In this document: one piece after another, positions 45,086 through 55,540 of the stretch
Numbering within the stretch: the stretch's first letter is position 1
How the letters are laid out: every line of letters begins with the position of its first letter
Source of the DNA: Natronoarchaeum rubrum
GTDB taxonomy: Archaea > Halobacteriota > Halobacteria > Halobacteriales > Natronoarchaeaceae
Reading direction: 5' to 3'
Length of the DNA: 64,000 nucleotides
Assembly (NCBI RefSeq): GCF_024494695.1
Contig: NZ_JANHDP010000005.1
Location: forward strand, 186,001-250,000
The notes under the pieces: generated by a model
Databases searched by the model: none
The model's input: only the letters and a program-made list of their open reading frames with translations
What the model was told of the DNA's origin: nothing
Made by a program: the position numbers and the translations under genes

Positions 45086-46150
45086 ATGGCCCTCTCTGCC
45101 GACAGGAGGTTCACGCTGCGCATGGCGATCGCGCTGGGCATGATCGTCGTCCTGCCGTTCGCGTTCGGCCTCGCGATGCACTGGGTGTTCCTCGAAGTCG
45201 TCCCGACGCTGTACGCCGAGTGGGTCAGCGGCGTCCCCACCGACGGGCTCGACGCGCCGGGAGCGAACGGGCTCGGATTCTCGTATTTCGCGCTCACCGG
45301 GTTGCTGGTCGCCGGGCTGGTTGCCCAGTTCGTCTTCGGCGACCGGTTCGTACTGCGCTCCAGCGGCGCGCGCCGGGTCGACCGCGAGGACCAGCCCGAC
45401 CTGCACGCCCGCGTCGAGCGCCTCGCACAGCGCGCCGACCTGCCGGCGCCCGACGTCGCGATCGTCCCCGAGGACGACGTTCCCAACGCTTTCGCCGTCG
45501 GTCGCTCGCCGCGGTCCTCGACCGTCGTCGTCACCCGGGGCTTGCTGGACACGCTCGACGGCGACGAGCTCGACGCCGTACTCGCCCACGAACTCGCACA
45601 CGTCAAAAACCGCGACGGCGCGCTCATGACCGTCGCGTACCTGCTGCCCTCGCTGACCTACGCCGTCGCCGCGGCGGCCTACTTCCTGTTGATCCACTCA
45701 CCGCGCGCGCTTCTCCACGCCGATTTCGACGTCGACGACGACGCCGGGCCCGCGATCCTCGGCATCGTCGCCGTCTTCCTCGTCACGTCGCTGCTGACGC
45801 TCCTGATCTCGGCGCTGTTCTGGGCCGCGAGCTACCTGATGCACCGGATCCTCTCGCGCTACCGGGAGTACGCCGCCGACCGCGGCGCGGCGGCGCTCAC
45901 CGATCCGTTCGCGCTGGCCAGCGCGCTCGAGACGATCGACGAGGAGATGCGGGTCGCGCCCGACGAGGACCTCCGACTGGAGGACGGCGGCATTGAGGCG
46001 CTGTACGTCGCTCCGCTCGAAACCGAACTGTTCGAGCGCGACGATGACGCGCTGCTCAGCCGCGACATCTTCCCGGCGACCCATCCCCCGACGGAAGAGC
46101 GCGTCGAGCGGCTGACCGACGCCGGCGAGGAACGGTTCGGTGCAGCCTGA
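45086..46150 (+). CDS. M48-family membrane zinc metalloprotease (HtpX-like)
   Basis: The 354-residue product has two N-terminal TM segments (about 11-35, 75-95), the zinc site AHELAHVKNRDG (HExxH), two further TM segments, and the downstream RYREYAADRGAAAL helix that supplies the third ligand (Glu). The family removes damaged membrane proteins in stress. The start could be the GTG at 45068 (six residues longer). Confidence 0.88.
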   Translation: MALSADRRFTLRMAIALGMIVVLPFAFGLAMHWVFLEVVPTLYAEWVSGVPTDGLDAPGANGLGFSYFALTGLLVAGLVAQFVFGDRFVLRSSGARRVDREDQPDLHARVERLAQRADLPAPDVAIVPEDDVPNAFAVGRSPRSSTVVVTRGLLDTLDGDELDAVLAHELAHVKNRDGALMTVAYLLPSLTYAVAAAAYFLLIHSPRALLHADFDVDDDAGPAILGIVAVFLVTSLLTLLISALFWAASYLMHRILSRYREYAADRGAAALTDPFALASALETIDEEMRVAPDEDLRLEDGGIEALYVAPLETELFERDDDALLSRDIFPATHPPTEERVERLTDAGEERFGAA

Positions 46151-46228
46151 TTCCCCGTCATATCCGCCGGTTCGGAGAATGGCATTGCACCTGTCTCCGA
46201 GCGGCGTTTTTGCGTCGGTTCCGTGGCG

Positions 46229-46738
46229 TTATCTGGGACGGTAGAAGTCCGACTTCGGGCTCCGATGCGGAGACGAGTTCCGTAGCTTGGCTATCTTGGC
46301 CGGCCTCCGCTGTCGAACGATGACCACGTCGTAGGCATCGTCCGCTGCGACGCTGCCGCCGACGCTCCCGAAGGTAGTGACCACGTGTCCGGCGTTCTCG
46401 CTCCCGATGAACGCCATCGACGTCGCTTCCTTCCTCGCGGTGTCCCGCAGGCGGTTCGCTACCGTCCCCGCCGGCGCGTACCTGTCGACGATTTCGTGTC
46501 CGAAATCGGCGCTCGGCGAGAGGTCTGTCACCTGCTCGTGTAACCGCGCTGTGATGGCTTCCCTGTCGAACGCATCGTCCGCTCCGATCCACCCGCGCTC
46601 CCTGGCGTAGTCGGCGTTGCCTTCCGGAATAACGCTCACGGCGAGCACGTCTTCGTCGAAGACGGTCCCGAACTCGGTCGCGCGAACGAGCGCCGCTTCG
46701 GCGAGTTCCGAGCCGTCGAACGGGACGAACAGGGTCAT
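46229..46738 (-). CDS. Universal stress protein, single domain
   Basis: The 169-residue product starts MTLFVPFDGSELAEAALVRA. It has the UspA fold with a short nucleotide loop (GSENAGHVVTTFGSVGGSV) that departs from G-x2-G-x9-G-S, so ATP binding is doubtful. The last 25 residues are basic and look like an extension. Confidence 0.78.
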   Translation of the reverse strand: MTLFVPFDGSELAEAALVRATEFGTVFDEDVLAVSVIPEGNADYARERGWIGADDAFDREAITARLHEQVTDLSPSADFGHEIVDRYAPAGTVANRLRDTARKEATSMAFIGSENAGHVVTTFGSVGGSVAADDAYDVVIVRQRRPAKIAKLRNSSPHRSPKSDFYRPR

Positions 46739-46843
46739 ATTCGAGAGTAACCGACAGTCGATACTTAGCCGATCGGTTATTCTCACGTGGCTGGAAGGCG
46801 AGCGTCGGATTCGGCGGTCGCCGCCGGGTTCACCGCTCGTTCA

Positions 46844-47665
46844 CTACAGCCCCGACAGTGTCACGTCGCCCGTCTCCGTCTCGATCGTGAACCGCGCGGT
46901 TCCCTGGCCGAGCGTCCCCTCCAGCCTGTGCTCGCCGCTCTCCAACTCCGAGAGATCCAGCCCGCTGGACGTGACGTCGCCCGTCTCCGTTCGGACGACA
47001 ACGCGGGCGTCGAGCGCCGCCGCGAGCGCCGCGTCGACGTCGCCGGTCTCGGTCTCGATCCGCGCGTCGCCGTCGAGCGCCGCCACGTCGATCTCGACGT
47101 CGCCGGTCTCGGTCGTGACGCCGGAGACGCTCGCGGCGTTCCGGATCGTCAGGTCGCCGGTGTCGGTCGTCGCTCTGAGGGTTCCTTCGACGTCCGAGAC
47201 GACGGCGTCGCCGGTGTCAGTCTCGACGTTCAGCGCACCGCTGGTCCCCTCGACCTCGAGGTCGCCGGTGTCGGTCCTGATCTCGGCGACGCGCAGGTCC
47301 GTCGGGACGACGATATCGAACTCCATCGACGGCGGCGAGCCGAACAGCGTGCTGTCGATCTCGTTGTCGACCGAGAGCGCGAGCGTCCCGCCCGAACGCT
47401 GCTCGACCAGGCTGATCGCGTCGAACTGGTCCTCGCTGCCGGCGCGCTTGATCGCGCGCACTCTCACGTCCGATCGGTCTTCGGCGGCGACGCGCACGTC
47501 GCCGACGCCGTTCCGGATCGTCAGCTCCGAGAGACCGGTGACGTCGAACGTGTGGGTCTCCTCGGTCTCTTGGCGGTCGCCCAGCGAGATGCACCCGCCG
47601 ATTGCGCCGAGTCCTGCCGCGGCGGCGCCGGCCAGGAACCGGCGTCGCGTCGTCGTGTGGTTCAT
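46844..47665 (-). CDS. Tat lipoprotein with DUF4097-type beta-helix
   Basis: The 273-residue product begins MNHTTTRRRFLAG (twin arginines) and has a lipobox at about 28 (IGGC), so it is exported by Tat and lipidated. The rest is a right-handed beta-helix of DUF4097 type, with at least six TxTGD turns spaced about 21 residues apart (TDTGDLEVEG, TDTGDAVVS, TDTGDLTIRN, TETGDVEID, TETGDVDAA, TETGDVTSS). Function unknown; an adhesive or structural surface role is plausible. Confidence 0.84.
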   Translation of the reverse strand: MNHTTTRRRFLAGAAAAGLGAIGGCISLGDRQETEETHTFDVTGLSELTIRNGVGDVRVAAEDRSDVRVRAIKRAGSEDQFDAISLVEQRSGGTLALSVDNEIDSTLFGSPPSMEFDIVVPTDLRVAEIRTDTGDLEVEGTSGALNVETDTGDAVVSDVEGTLRATTDTGDLTIRNAASVSGVTTETGDVEIDVAALDGDARIETETGDVDAALAAALDARVVVRTETGDVTSSGLDLSELESGEHRLEGTLGQGTARFTIETETGDVTLSGL

Positions 47666-47770
47666 ACTTCGACGTTTTCGGGCTGTCCCCCTTAATCCAC
47701 GCAACTGATTACTCGGGCGGAAAGTACGGGTAAGATATTTGTATCGGCGTCGATCTCTGCGAGCAGAAGC

Positions 47771-48141
47771 CTACCGAGGGTTGTAGGGATCCGTCGCCGT
47801 GTCAAGCCGATAGACATCATCCGCTGCATCAAAGTCGTCGTCGAACGCATAGAGGTATCCGAGCCCTTCGGTTTGCATGTACGCGACGATGCACGCGTCG
47901 ACGAGGGAGAATGTACTCTGTTGCCTGAATAGTGCTTTCCCTGTAGTGAACGCATCGGCGGTGAGCGTGTCCACGTGGAAGCGGGCATTTTCTTCGATCC
48001 GATTGAGGAAGTCGACAGCCGCATCGTGTCCGGCGCGAGTTGTGAGCCCGTTGAGCGTTTCTGCAAGTACGTAGTCCAGGACAACTGCTTCCGGAAGCTC
48101 TCCGCTGTCTATCCCGCGAAGGATCGGCAGCGCGGCATCTA
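47771..48141 (-). pseudogene. Truncated VapC-type PIN toxin
   Basis: In the frame ending at the stop 47773-47771, translation gives VDAALPILRGIDSGELPE, then LDYVLAETLNGLTTRAGH, SLVDACIVAYM and YAFDDDFDAADDVYRL. That is the C-terminal four fifths of a PIN RNase with late acidic residues intact. The first strand with the catalytic Asp (IDTxxL type) is missing, and no start codon exists in this frame: it runs back into the antitoxin stop (TAG at 48141-48139). The toxin should be inactive. The deletion may have used the 9-base GATGCCGCG (see findings). Confidence 0.75.
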
Positions 48142-48384
48142 CTGAACGCCCCAGGCATCGTGGTCGGTGGTCGCATCGGTCGCCGTGTCGCCGTCGTATC
48201 CCTCGAAGTCGGCGAACGTCCCTGTTTGCTGCTGGATGACTTTGACGCGAACGCTACCATCAGATTCAATCTGCCAGCGAAGCTGATCTCCATCGTCGAT
48301 TCCGAGTTCGCGTCTGATCCGCGCCGGAATATTCGCTTGATTCCCGGAGACTTTGCTTTCAGCATCGATGCGATCGCTGCTCAT
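48139..48384 (-). CDS. AbrB-type antitoxin (SpoVT_AbrB)
   Basis: The 81-residue antitoxin starts MSSDRIDAESKVSGNQ at 48384. It has the swapped-hairpin core (KVSGNQANIPARIRRELGID, GDQLRWQI) and a C-terminal acidic tail (FADFEGYDGDTATDATTDHD, ending WGVQ) that would bind the PIN toxin. The partner toxin has lost its N-terminus, so this may be a relic that still protects against a related toxin elsewhere. Confidence 0.85.
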   Translation of the reverse strand: MSSDRIDAESKVSGNQANIPARIRRELGIDDGDQLRWQIESDGSVRVKVIQQQTGTFADFEGYDGDTATDATTDHDAWGVQ

Positions 48385-48469
48385 ATCTGAAACGTAGTTT
48401 CCCAACGGAATAAGAGTAGTGTACCGTCACACTACTCCCGGGGTCCCTCTCGGCGATACAATCCCACGA

Positions 48470-49597
48470 TCACTCCAGCCGATCCAGCACGGCCTCGGGA
48501 TCGTACTCCAGCGTGAGCGCGCGCGAGCGCCCGCGCCCCTCGATCTCGGCGTACTCGGCGTCGATGATGCCGAGCTTCTCCAGCTTGTTGACGATCTCGG
48601 AGTAGCGGGTGTAGCCGAGTTCGGTGCGCTCGTGGAACACCTCGTAGACGTCGCCGGCCTGATCGCCGTCGTGCTCGGCGATCACCTCGACGAGTTCGGT
48701 CTCGCTCTCCGAGAGGTTCTGGAGGTTCCGCGAGAGGTGGACGAACTTCGACTTCTCGAAGGCGTCCTCGACGTCCTGTTCGTTGACGGTGCGGCTCGCG
48801 CGCATCTCGGCGTTCAGGCCCGCCCGGCGCAGCAGGTCGATGCCGACGCGCAGGTCGCCGCTCTCGGCGGTCAGCGCGGCGACTTCGTCCAGCACGTCGG
48901 TCGAGACGACGCCGTCGTGGAACCCGCGTTTCACGCGCTCGCCGAGGATGTCGGCGATCTCGCCCTCGCCGTAGCGGTTGAAGTACACTTCCTCCGGCCG
49001 GAACACGCTCTGGACGCGGCTGTCGAGCGCGTCGATCACGTCGAGATCGGGGTCCGATGAGATAACGATCACGCCGATCTTCGCGCCGCTGTGTTCCTCG
49101 TGGGCGCGCAGGAGCGAGTAGAGCGTGTCGCTGGCCTCGTTCTCGTAGAACAAGTAGTTCACGTCGTCGAGCGCCACGACGAGCACCTCGTCGTCCTCGA
49201 CGAGCCGGTCGGTGATCTGGTTGAACAGCTTCTTGAAGGAGATGCCGCTGGTCGGGGGTTCGTAGTCGAACACGCCTTCGAACAGCCGGGAGAACACCGA
49301 GTACCGCGTCGCGTTGACCTGGCAGTTCACCCGGATCGTCGCCACGTCGGTCTGGGCGGCCAGCTCGCCGAACAGCTTCTGGACCGAGGTGGTCTTGCCG
49401 GTGCCGGGCGGCCCGCGTACCATCGCGTTGAGCGGCCGCGACCCGCGCACCGCCGGGCGCAGCGCGTACTTGAGACTGCGCATCTGGCTCTCGCGGTGCT
49501 TGAACGTCTCGGGGACGTAGTCGATCTCGAAGACGTGCTCGTCCCGGAACACCGACTCGTCCCAGGACAGCATCCCCTCCTCGGGGTCGTCGGCCAT
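48470..49597 (-). CDS. Orc1/Cdc6-family replication initiator
   Basis: The 375-residue protein has Walker A GPPGTGKTTS, Walker B-like VVALDDVNYL (Asp-Asp instead of the usual Asp-Glu), arginine finger region, and a C-terminal winged helix (GYTRYSEIVNKLEKLGI). Orc1/Cdc6 proteins bind origins and load MCM. The variant Walker B is common in some haloarchaeal Orc paralogues. No origin-recognition-box repeats are seen next to the gene, so it need not mark an origin. Start MADDPEEGM at 49597. Confidence 0.9.
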   Translation of the reverse strand: MADDPEEGMLSWDESVFRDEHVFEIDYVPETFKHRESQMRSLKYALRPAVRGSRPLNAMVRGPPGTGKTTSVQKLFGELAAQTDVATIRVNCQVNATRYSVFSRLFEGVFDYEPPTSGISFKKLFNQITDRLVEDDEVLVVALDDVNYLFYENEASDTLYSLLRAHEEHSGAKIGVIVISSDPDLDVIDALDSRVQSVFRPEEVYFNRYGEGEIADILGERVKRGFHDGVVSTDVLDEVAALTAESGDLRVGIDLLRRAGLNAEMRASRTVNEQDVEDAFEKSKFVHLSRNLQNLSESETELVEVIAEHDGDQAGDVYEVFHERTELGYTRYSEIVNKLEKLGIIDAEYAEIEGRGRSRALTLEYDPEAVLDRLE

Positions 49598-49691
49598 TAC
49601 TTTCACCACGCTCCCCGAGGCACTTAGTCTTTCGGCAGCTACGCGTCTGACGACCCTACTGATCGCCGGTAGGCGCTCCCTACCTGCCGTA

Positions 49692-49859
49692 TCAGGTACT
49701 CGACACGGACGCGACGTACTTCTCTAGGTCCGACTCGTCGACGTCTTCGTCGTGTTGCTGTTCGAGGTGACGCCCCCCGCGCGCGATCGCCTCGTCGTAC
49801 TCGTCGGTCCGGGCGACGAAGCCACAGCCGTCCTCGGGGCACTGGAACTGCTCGGGCAT
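49692..49859 (-). CDS. Small DUF1059-like metal-binding protein
   Basis: The 55-residue product MPEQFQCPEDGCGFVARTDE, with CPEDGC at the N-terminus and HLEQQH in the middle, could bind Zn or Fe through Cys2-His2. It resembles DUF1059 small proteins. A start at the ATG at 49859 is preferred over an upstream frame. Function unknown. Confidence 0.62.
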   Translation of the reverse strand: MPEQFQCPEDGCGFVARTDEYDEAIARGGRHLEQQHDEDVDESDLEKYVASVSST

Positions 49860-50008
49860 GACACGTGAAGCTACCACGACAGCGATCAAAAACGGACGGG
49901 CCCGGCGAGCCGGCGTCGGTCGGTTCGTCTCCCCATCGTTCGCCGACGTTTCGTTCGGAAACAATCGCGTTCGTGACATTAAATACGCGGGCTTGCGACC
50001 GCAAGCGT

Positions 50009-50329
50009 ATGGAAACCGCGTCTATCGACTTGCTTCCGGCGTTCCTGCGGGAACGGTTCGACGAACTGGATCCGGCGGCGCTTCGCGCGGCCGCCGAGTA
50101 CGCGGCGGGCGATCGCGTCACCGCCCCCGATTCGGTTCCGGACGACGTCACCGATTCGTTCGCGCTGCAGGACGACGAGACGCTCGCGACCGCTGCGGTG
50201 TACGCTCACGGCCTGGCCCGCGGAAAAGCACTCTCGGCAAGCGTCGGTGCGACGGACGACGCGAGCGAGGTGTCCGCGACCGACTCGGACGAGGAGCGCG
50301 ACGACTGGTGGGAAGACAAGTTCTATTGA
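50009..50329 (+). CDS. Small acidic haloarchaeal protein
   Basis: The 106-residue product METASIDLLPAFLRERFDEL is helical with a long acidic tail ending DDWWEDKFY. No known domain. It has its own promoter region in the AT-richer stretch 49960-50000. Confidence 0.55.
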   Translation: METASIDLLPAFLRERFDELDPAALRAAAEYAAGDRVTAPDSVPDDVTDSFALQDDETLATAAVYAHGLARGKALSASVGATDDASEVSATDSDEERDDWWEDKFY

Positions 50330-50387
50330 ACTCTATTACTCAGTGACACAGTCCACCGACAATAGCACAGCCAGATATTCCAACACA

Positions 50388-50395
50388 TACTTAAG
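50388..50395 (+). promoter_or_regulatory. Putative tnpB promoter
   Basis: TACTTAAG is about 28 nt before the tnpB ATG, a leaderless-type arrangement inside the element's left end (50330-50419, AT-rich). Confidence 0.35.
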
Positions 50396-50419
50396 AGATC
50401 CTATCTAATTACAAATGTA

Positions 50420-51766
<1,347 letters not shown>

Positions 51767-51813
51767 ACCGTGCACGGCAGGACGGCGGCGACGCCGAACC
51801 GTCACAGTCTCAC

Positions 51814-53841
51814 TTACTCGAACTTTTCGAGCAGTTCGCCGTAGAACTCGCTGTCGTGCTCGCCCGCTAACTTTTCGACGATCAGCTCCGGCGTCGAGCG
51901 CGCGAGGTGGTCCTTGACCGGCGAGCGGTTCACCTGCAACTCGCCGTCGACCAGCCCCTCGGCTTCGATGCCGTCGACGGTCACCGCGAAGTCGGCGGTC
52001 TCGCGGATCTCGCCGGCGAGGTGGGAGACGAACACCGCCGTCGCGCCGTTCTCGTGGAGCGCTTCGAGGATGCCCGCGATGATCTTCGCGCTCGCGCCGG
52101 GTTCGGTGATGCTCTCTAACTCGTCCACGAGGACGAGGCTGCCCGCCCCACCCGTCGCGAGGTCGGCGAACTCCCGGACAGTGCTCTCGAACGCCCCGGC
52201 ATCCAGCGTCCCCTGGGTCTTGGCGTGGTAGTGGAGATCCTCGAAGAGCGCGATCCGGGCGTCCTCGGCGGGCACGGGGAGTCCCATCTGCGTGAGGATC
52301 ACGACCGTCGCGACGAGATCCAGCGTCGACGTCTTCCCGCCGCTGTTCACGCCCGACAGCAGGGCGACGCCGCCGACCTCGTAGTCGACCGGATCGACCT
52401 CCTCGATCGGCACGTCGAGCAGGGGCGAGCGCCCGCCCGCGATGGCGACGCCGCCGGTGCGCTCGCGCTCTTGGTGGGCTGCGCTCGCTCCGCCATCCGC
52501 AGCGGCCCGCTCGACGAGTTCGGGCATCGCGCAGTCGAAATCGGCGGCGAACCGCGCGACGGCGAGCTCGACGTCCAGTTCCAGCGCGGCTCGGACCAGC
52601 CCTTCGGCAGTCTCGCGCTCATCGGCCAGATCCCGCGCGAGCTCCTTTTTGAGCCGGGTCGCGCGCCGATCGCGGGCGGCCTGTAGCTCCTCGCGCAGCC
52701 GCGAGATCACGTCCTCGTCGCGCTCGACGGGGAACGTCGGCTCCTCGGGGAACGCTCGGCGAGCGATCTCGGCCTCGCCCGAGTCGAGATCGAGCGCGTC
52801 GATCAGGTTCTCGCGGGCGGCGTCGATCGCGGCGGCGTACTCGTCGGCCAGTTCGCGCGAGAGCAGGGAGTCGACGCCGGCGCCCTGCTCGACCAGCGAG
52901 AGCAGGTCCGACCCTTCGACGGTGACGTCCTGCTCGCGGATCGATTCGCGGAGCCGGTCGTTGGCAACGCCCTCCGAAGTCCCCGCCGCGGCGTCGAGGT
53001 CGTCGACTGCCCGCTCCAAGCGTTCGAGCTCCTCGTCGCCGGCCGGCGTGCCGTCGGCGTCCAGCCGCTCCAGTGCACTCTCCAGCGCGTCGAGGTCGGC
53101 GTCGGGATCGAGATCGGACGCGCGGTGGACGTCGATCGCCGCCCGGATGCGATCGCGATTCTCGGCGAAAAATGCCAACGCGCGCTCGGGGACGATCTCG
53201 GCGGGCTTGTCGAGCGCGTCGGGCTCGACGCGCACGTCGCCCTCCACGTCGACGCCGGCGAACGCCTCGTCGATCGCGATCACCGTCGCGTACCCCCGTG
53301 CGAGCTCCGCGAGCCCGCGGGCGTCCTCGACGACCTCGACGCTCAGCTCGGGCATCGCGTCGGTCGCCTCGCGGTAGCGCTCGGCGTCGGTCGTCGCGAG
53401 ACAGCGATCGCGCACCGTCACGTCCCGCGGTTCCGACAGCGGTTCGACGCCGTCGAGCGCGTCGATCGCAGCCGCGTCGGCCTCGCGCTCGACCGCCTCG
53501 GCGGCGAACTCGCGGACCTCCTCGATCCGCGAGCGCGCGCCGGAGGGGTAGAACGTCTCCAGGCGCGCCTCGGCGTAGCGCGTGACGGTCCGCTCCTGGA
53601 GCAGTCCCAGCACTTCGCGGTACACCTCGCGCGCCCGGTCGGTCGCGAGGAAGTCGCCGTCGTCGTCGTGCTCGCGCCGGATCGCGCCGCGCGCGATGCG
53701 GGCCGCCCGGCCCTGCGTGACGCCCGGCGCCTCGGCCAGCGCGGCGACGTCGCCGGTTTCTAAGGCCCGCTCCGGATCGTCGAGCTCGGCCAGCGCCGCG
53801 GCGGTCTTCGCTCCGACGCCCGGGATCGACTCGAACTCCAT
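51814..53841 (-). CDS. MutS-like ATPase (MutS2/MutS5-like, with HhH N-terminus)
   Basis: The 675-residue protein has an N-terminal helix-hairpin-helix (IPGVGAKTAAALAEL) and a long helical core with coiled-coil clamp (300-440). The ABC-type ATPase has Walker A SGGKTST, Walker B LVLVDELES and ATAVFVSHLA. It lacks a mismatch-binding MutS-I Phe-x-Glu motif and a Smr nuclease domain, so it belongs to the archaeal MutS5/MutS2-like group, whose substrates are probably branched DNA or recombination intermediates. Confidence 0.87.
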   Translation of the reverse strand: MEFESIPGVGAKTAAALAELDDPERALETGDVAALAEAPGVTQGRAARIARGAIRREHDDDGDFLATDRAREVYREVLGLLQERTVTRYAEARLETFYPSGARSRIEEVREFAAEAVEREADAAAIDALDGVEPLSEPRDVTVRDRCLATTDAERYREATDAMPELSVEVVEDARGLAELARGYATVIAIDEAFAGVDVEGDVRVEPDALDKPAEIVPERALAFFAENRDRIRAAIDVHRASDLDPDADLDALESALERLDADGTPAGDEELERLERAVDDLDAAAGTSEGVANDRLRESIREQDVTVEGSDLLSLVEQGAGVDSLLSRELADEYAAAIDAARENLIDALDLDSGEAEIARRAFPEEPTFPVERDEDVISRLREELQAARDRRATRLKKELARDLADERETAEGLVRAALELDVELAVARFAADFDCAMPELVERAAADGGASAAHQERERTGGVAIAGGRSPLLDVPIEEVDPVDYEVGGVALLSGVNSGGKTSTLDLVATVVILTQMGLPVPAEDARIALFEDLHYHAKTQGTLDAGAFESTVREFADLATGGAGSLVLVDELESITEPGASAKIIAGILEALHENGATAVFVSHLAGEIRETADFAVTVDGIEAEGLVDGELQVNRSPVKDHLARSTPELIVEKLAGEHDSEFYGELLEKFE

Positions 53842-53947
53842 CTACTCGCCCCATTCGATGCGAGCGAGAAAAAGGTCCCGCCGTCGGAACTCCGCTCGGA
53901 TCGCGGTCACGACGCGGCTTCTTGGGCGCTGTTCGCCCACCAGCGCC

Positions 53948-54157
53948 CTACCCAGCCAGCACCGGGATAAGAGTCGCGGCGAAGGCGACGTCGAACAGCG
54001 CGAGCAGCACCACGAGGATCGCCCCGGGAACGCCGACGATCGTACAGATCAGCAGTGTGGCGAGCGATATCTGGACGGCTAGTCCGGCAACGTTCGCCAC
54101 GACCAGGATCACGAGGCCGACGATCGCGTTGATCAACAGCGGTCTCAGGGATACCAT
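53948..54157 (-). CDS. BofA-like small membrane protein
   Basis: The 69-residue product MVSLRPLLINAIVGLVILVV has two hydrophobic helices separated by a Gly-Val-Pro-Gly turn, and the LLxNAxxG signature of the pro-sigma-K processing inhibitor BofA family (PF07441). Archaea have no sigma-K, so the role is unknown, perhaps regulating a membrane protease. Confidence 0.7.
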   Translation of the reverse strand: MVSLRPLLINAIVGLVILVVANVAGLAVQISLATLLICTIVGVPGAILVVLLALFDVAFAATLIPVLAG

Positions 54158-54374
54158 GATTACGCTCTCGCCCCCGCGTACCTTGTAAGGGGACGCTTTC
54201 GCTCCGAACGGTGCGAGTCGACGCTCGACAGATTTTCAGCTGGACGCGACAATGAACGGTTGATTGTCTCCTATCGTGTTTCTCGCTCAGTACGCTCCCG
54301 CTGAGCGCTAGCTCGGATCGGGCGGCGCGGCGTCGACCCCGGCCGTTCACAACTGCTGGGCACCTATCGTTCGT

Positions 54375-55022
54375 ATGGCGATCGAAGCGTCGTTCACGAT
54401 CGACCAGTCCGAGTTCCCGCTGAGCGGCATCTTCGAGGAGCTGCCCGACGCGACCGTCGAACTTGATCGGGTCGTTCCGACGGACGATGCCGTCATTCCC
54501 TACTTCTGGATCCATGCCGAGGGGATCGACGGATTCAAGACCGATCTAGCGGACGACGCCGGGGTGCGCGACGCCACGATCATCGACGAAGTCGAGGACC
54601 AGATCTTCCTCCGTATCGAGTGGGACCTCTCCCGCGAGAGCGTCCTGACCGCGATGGTCGACACGCCCGTCACCCTGATCTCGGGGATCGGCGACGAGAG
54701 CCGGTGGACGTTCGAGGTCCGGAGCGCCGACCAGAAGGGCGTCTCCGAGTTCCAGACGTACTGCCGGAAGCGCGACATCCCGATCGAGCTCACCGAGCTC
54801 CACGCCCTGTCGTCGCTCCGGTCGGACCGCGAGTACGACCTGACCGAGGGCCAGCAGCGGGCGATGGTGCTCGCGTACACTCGCGGCTACTTCGACTCGC
54901 CGCGCGAGGCCACCCAGCGCGAGCTCGCGGACGAACTCGGAATCTCTCACCAGGCCGTTTCGTCGCGGTTACAGCGCGGCACCCGACGGCTCGTCGCGAG
55001 CACGCTCGTCATGAACGACTGA
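54375..55022 (+). CDS. Bacterio-opsin-activator-type HTH regulator
   Basis: The 215-residue product has an N-terminal sensory region like BAT_GAF (MAIEASFTIDQSEFPLSGIF, to about 150) and a C-terminal HTH_10 domain (LTEGQQRAMVLAYTRGYFDS, then RELADELGISHQAVSSRLQR). This is the layout of haloarchaeal Bat-like transcription factors. Its targets are unknown. The 217-nt gap upstream has a short dyad (CTCAG...CTGAG) and nothing else. Confidence 0.85.
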   Translation: MAIEASFTIDQSEFPLSGIFEELPDATVELDRVVPTDDAVIPYFWIHAEGIDGFKTDLADDAGVRDATIIDEVEDQIFLRIEWDLSRESVLTAMVDTPVTLISGIGDESRWTFEVRSADQKGVSEFQTYCRKRDIPIELTELHALSSLRSDREYDLTEGQQRAMVLAYTRGYFDSPREATQRELADELGISHQAVSSRLQRGTRRLVASTLVMND

Positions 55023-55099
55023 GCGATCGCGACGGGTATAAAAAGGGATTGCCCAGGCAAAAACCAGCGTCAAGCGGGTAGCGCCCTATTTTTTGGCTA

Positions 55100-55510
55100 A
55101 TGGTGACTAACGACGAGAACTGTTGGACTGTGGCTGTCCGGATGCAGGCCGCCCGCGGTATACGCCCTCTCGACGGTCCTGACGATCCCGGCGGCCCGGA
55201 CGATTCGATTGGTGCCGATCTGGTTGCGTCGATGGACTCCATCGAGTTCTGCAATGAGGAGGGGGTGTTCCGGGCGAGCTACGACGACTCGTGCGATCGG
55301 GCCAGCATGGCCGTGCTCGCGGTGATCTCTGCCGCGGAGCGCAGCGATCCCCTCGACTTGCCACCGTTGCAGTCCGCAACGGACGTCGACGCGCTCGATC
55401 AACTGTTCCGGCGGTCGGACGGCGGCGGCAGTGCATCCTTCCACTACGACGAATTCGACGTGACGGTCTTCGACGATGGAACAATCGAAGTTGAACGGGA
55501 CTACTCCTGA
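55100..55510 (+). CDS. HalOD1-domain output protein
   Basis: The 136-residue product carries a HalOD1 domain (about 45-130; ASMAVLAVISAAERSDPLDL, then PPLQSATDVDALDQLF and FDVTVFDDGTIEVE). HalOD1 is a haloarchaea-specific output domain often next to signalling proteins. It is followed 30 nt later by a DUF7344-like gene in the same direction. Confidence 0.8.
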   Translation: MVTNDENCWTVAVRMQAARGIRPLDGPDDPGGPDDSIGADLVASMDSIEFCNEEGVFRASYDDSCDRASMAVLAVISAAERSDPLDLPPLQSATDVDALDQLFRRSDGGGSASFHYDEFDVTVFDDGTIEVERDYS

Positions 55511-55540
55511 CGGTATCCGTTCTCGTTCGGAGGGAGGACC

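Noticed and set aside
49598..49691. Replication origin next to orc1/cdc6
   Set aside because: No AT-rich unwinding element flanked by ORB-like inverted repeats is visible.
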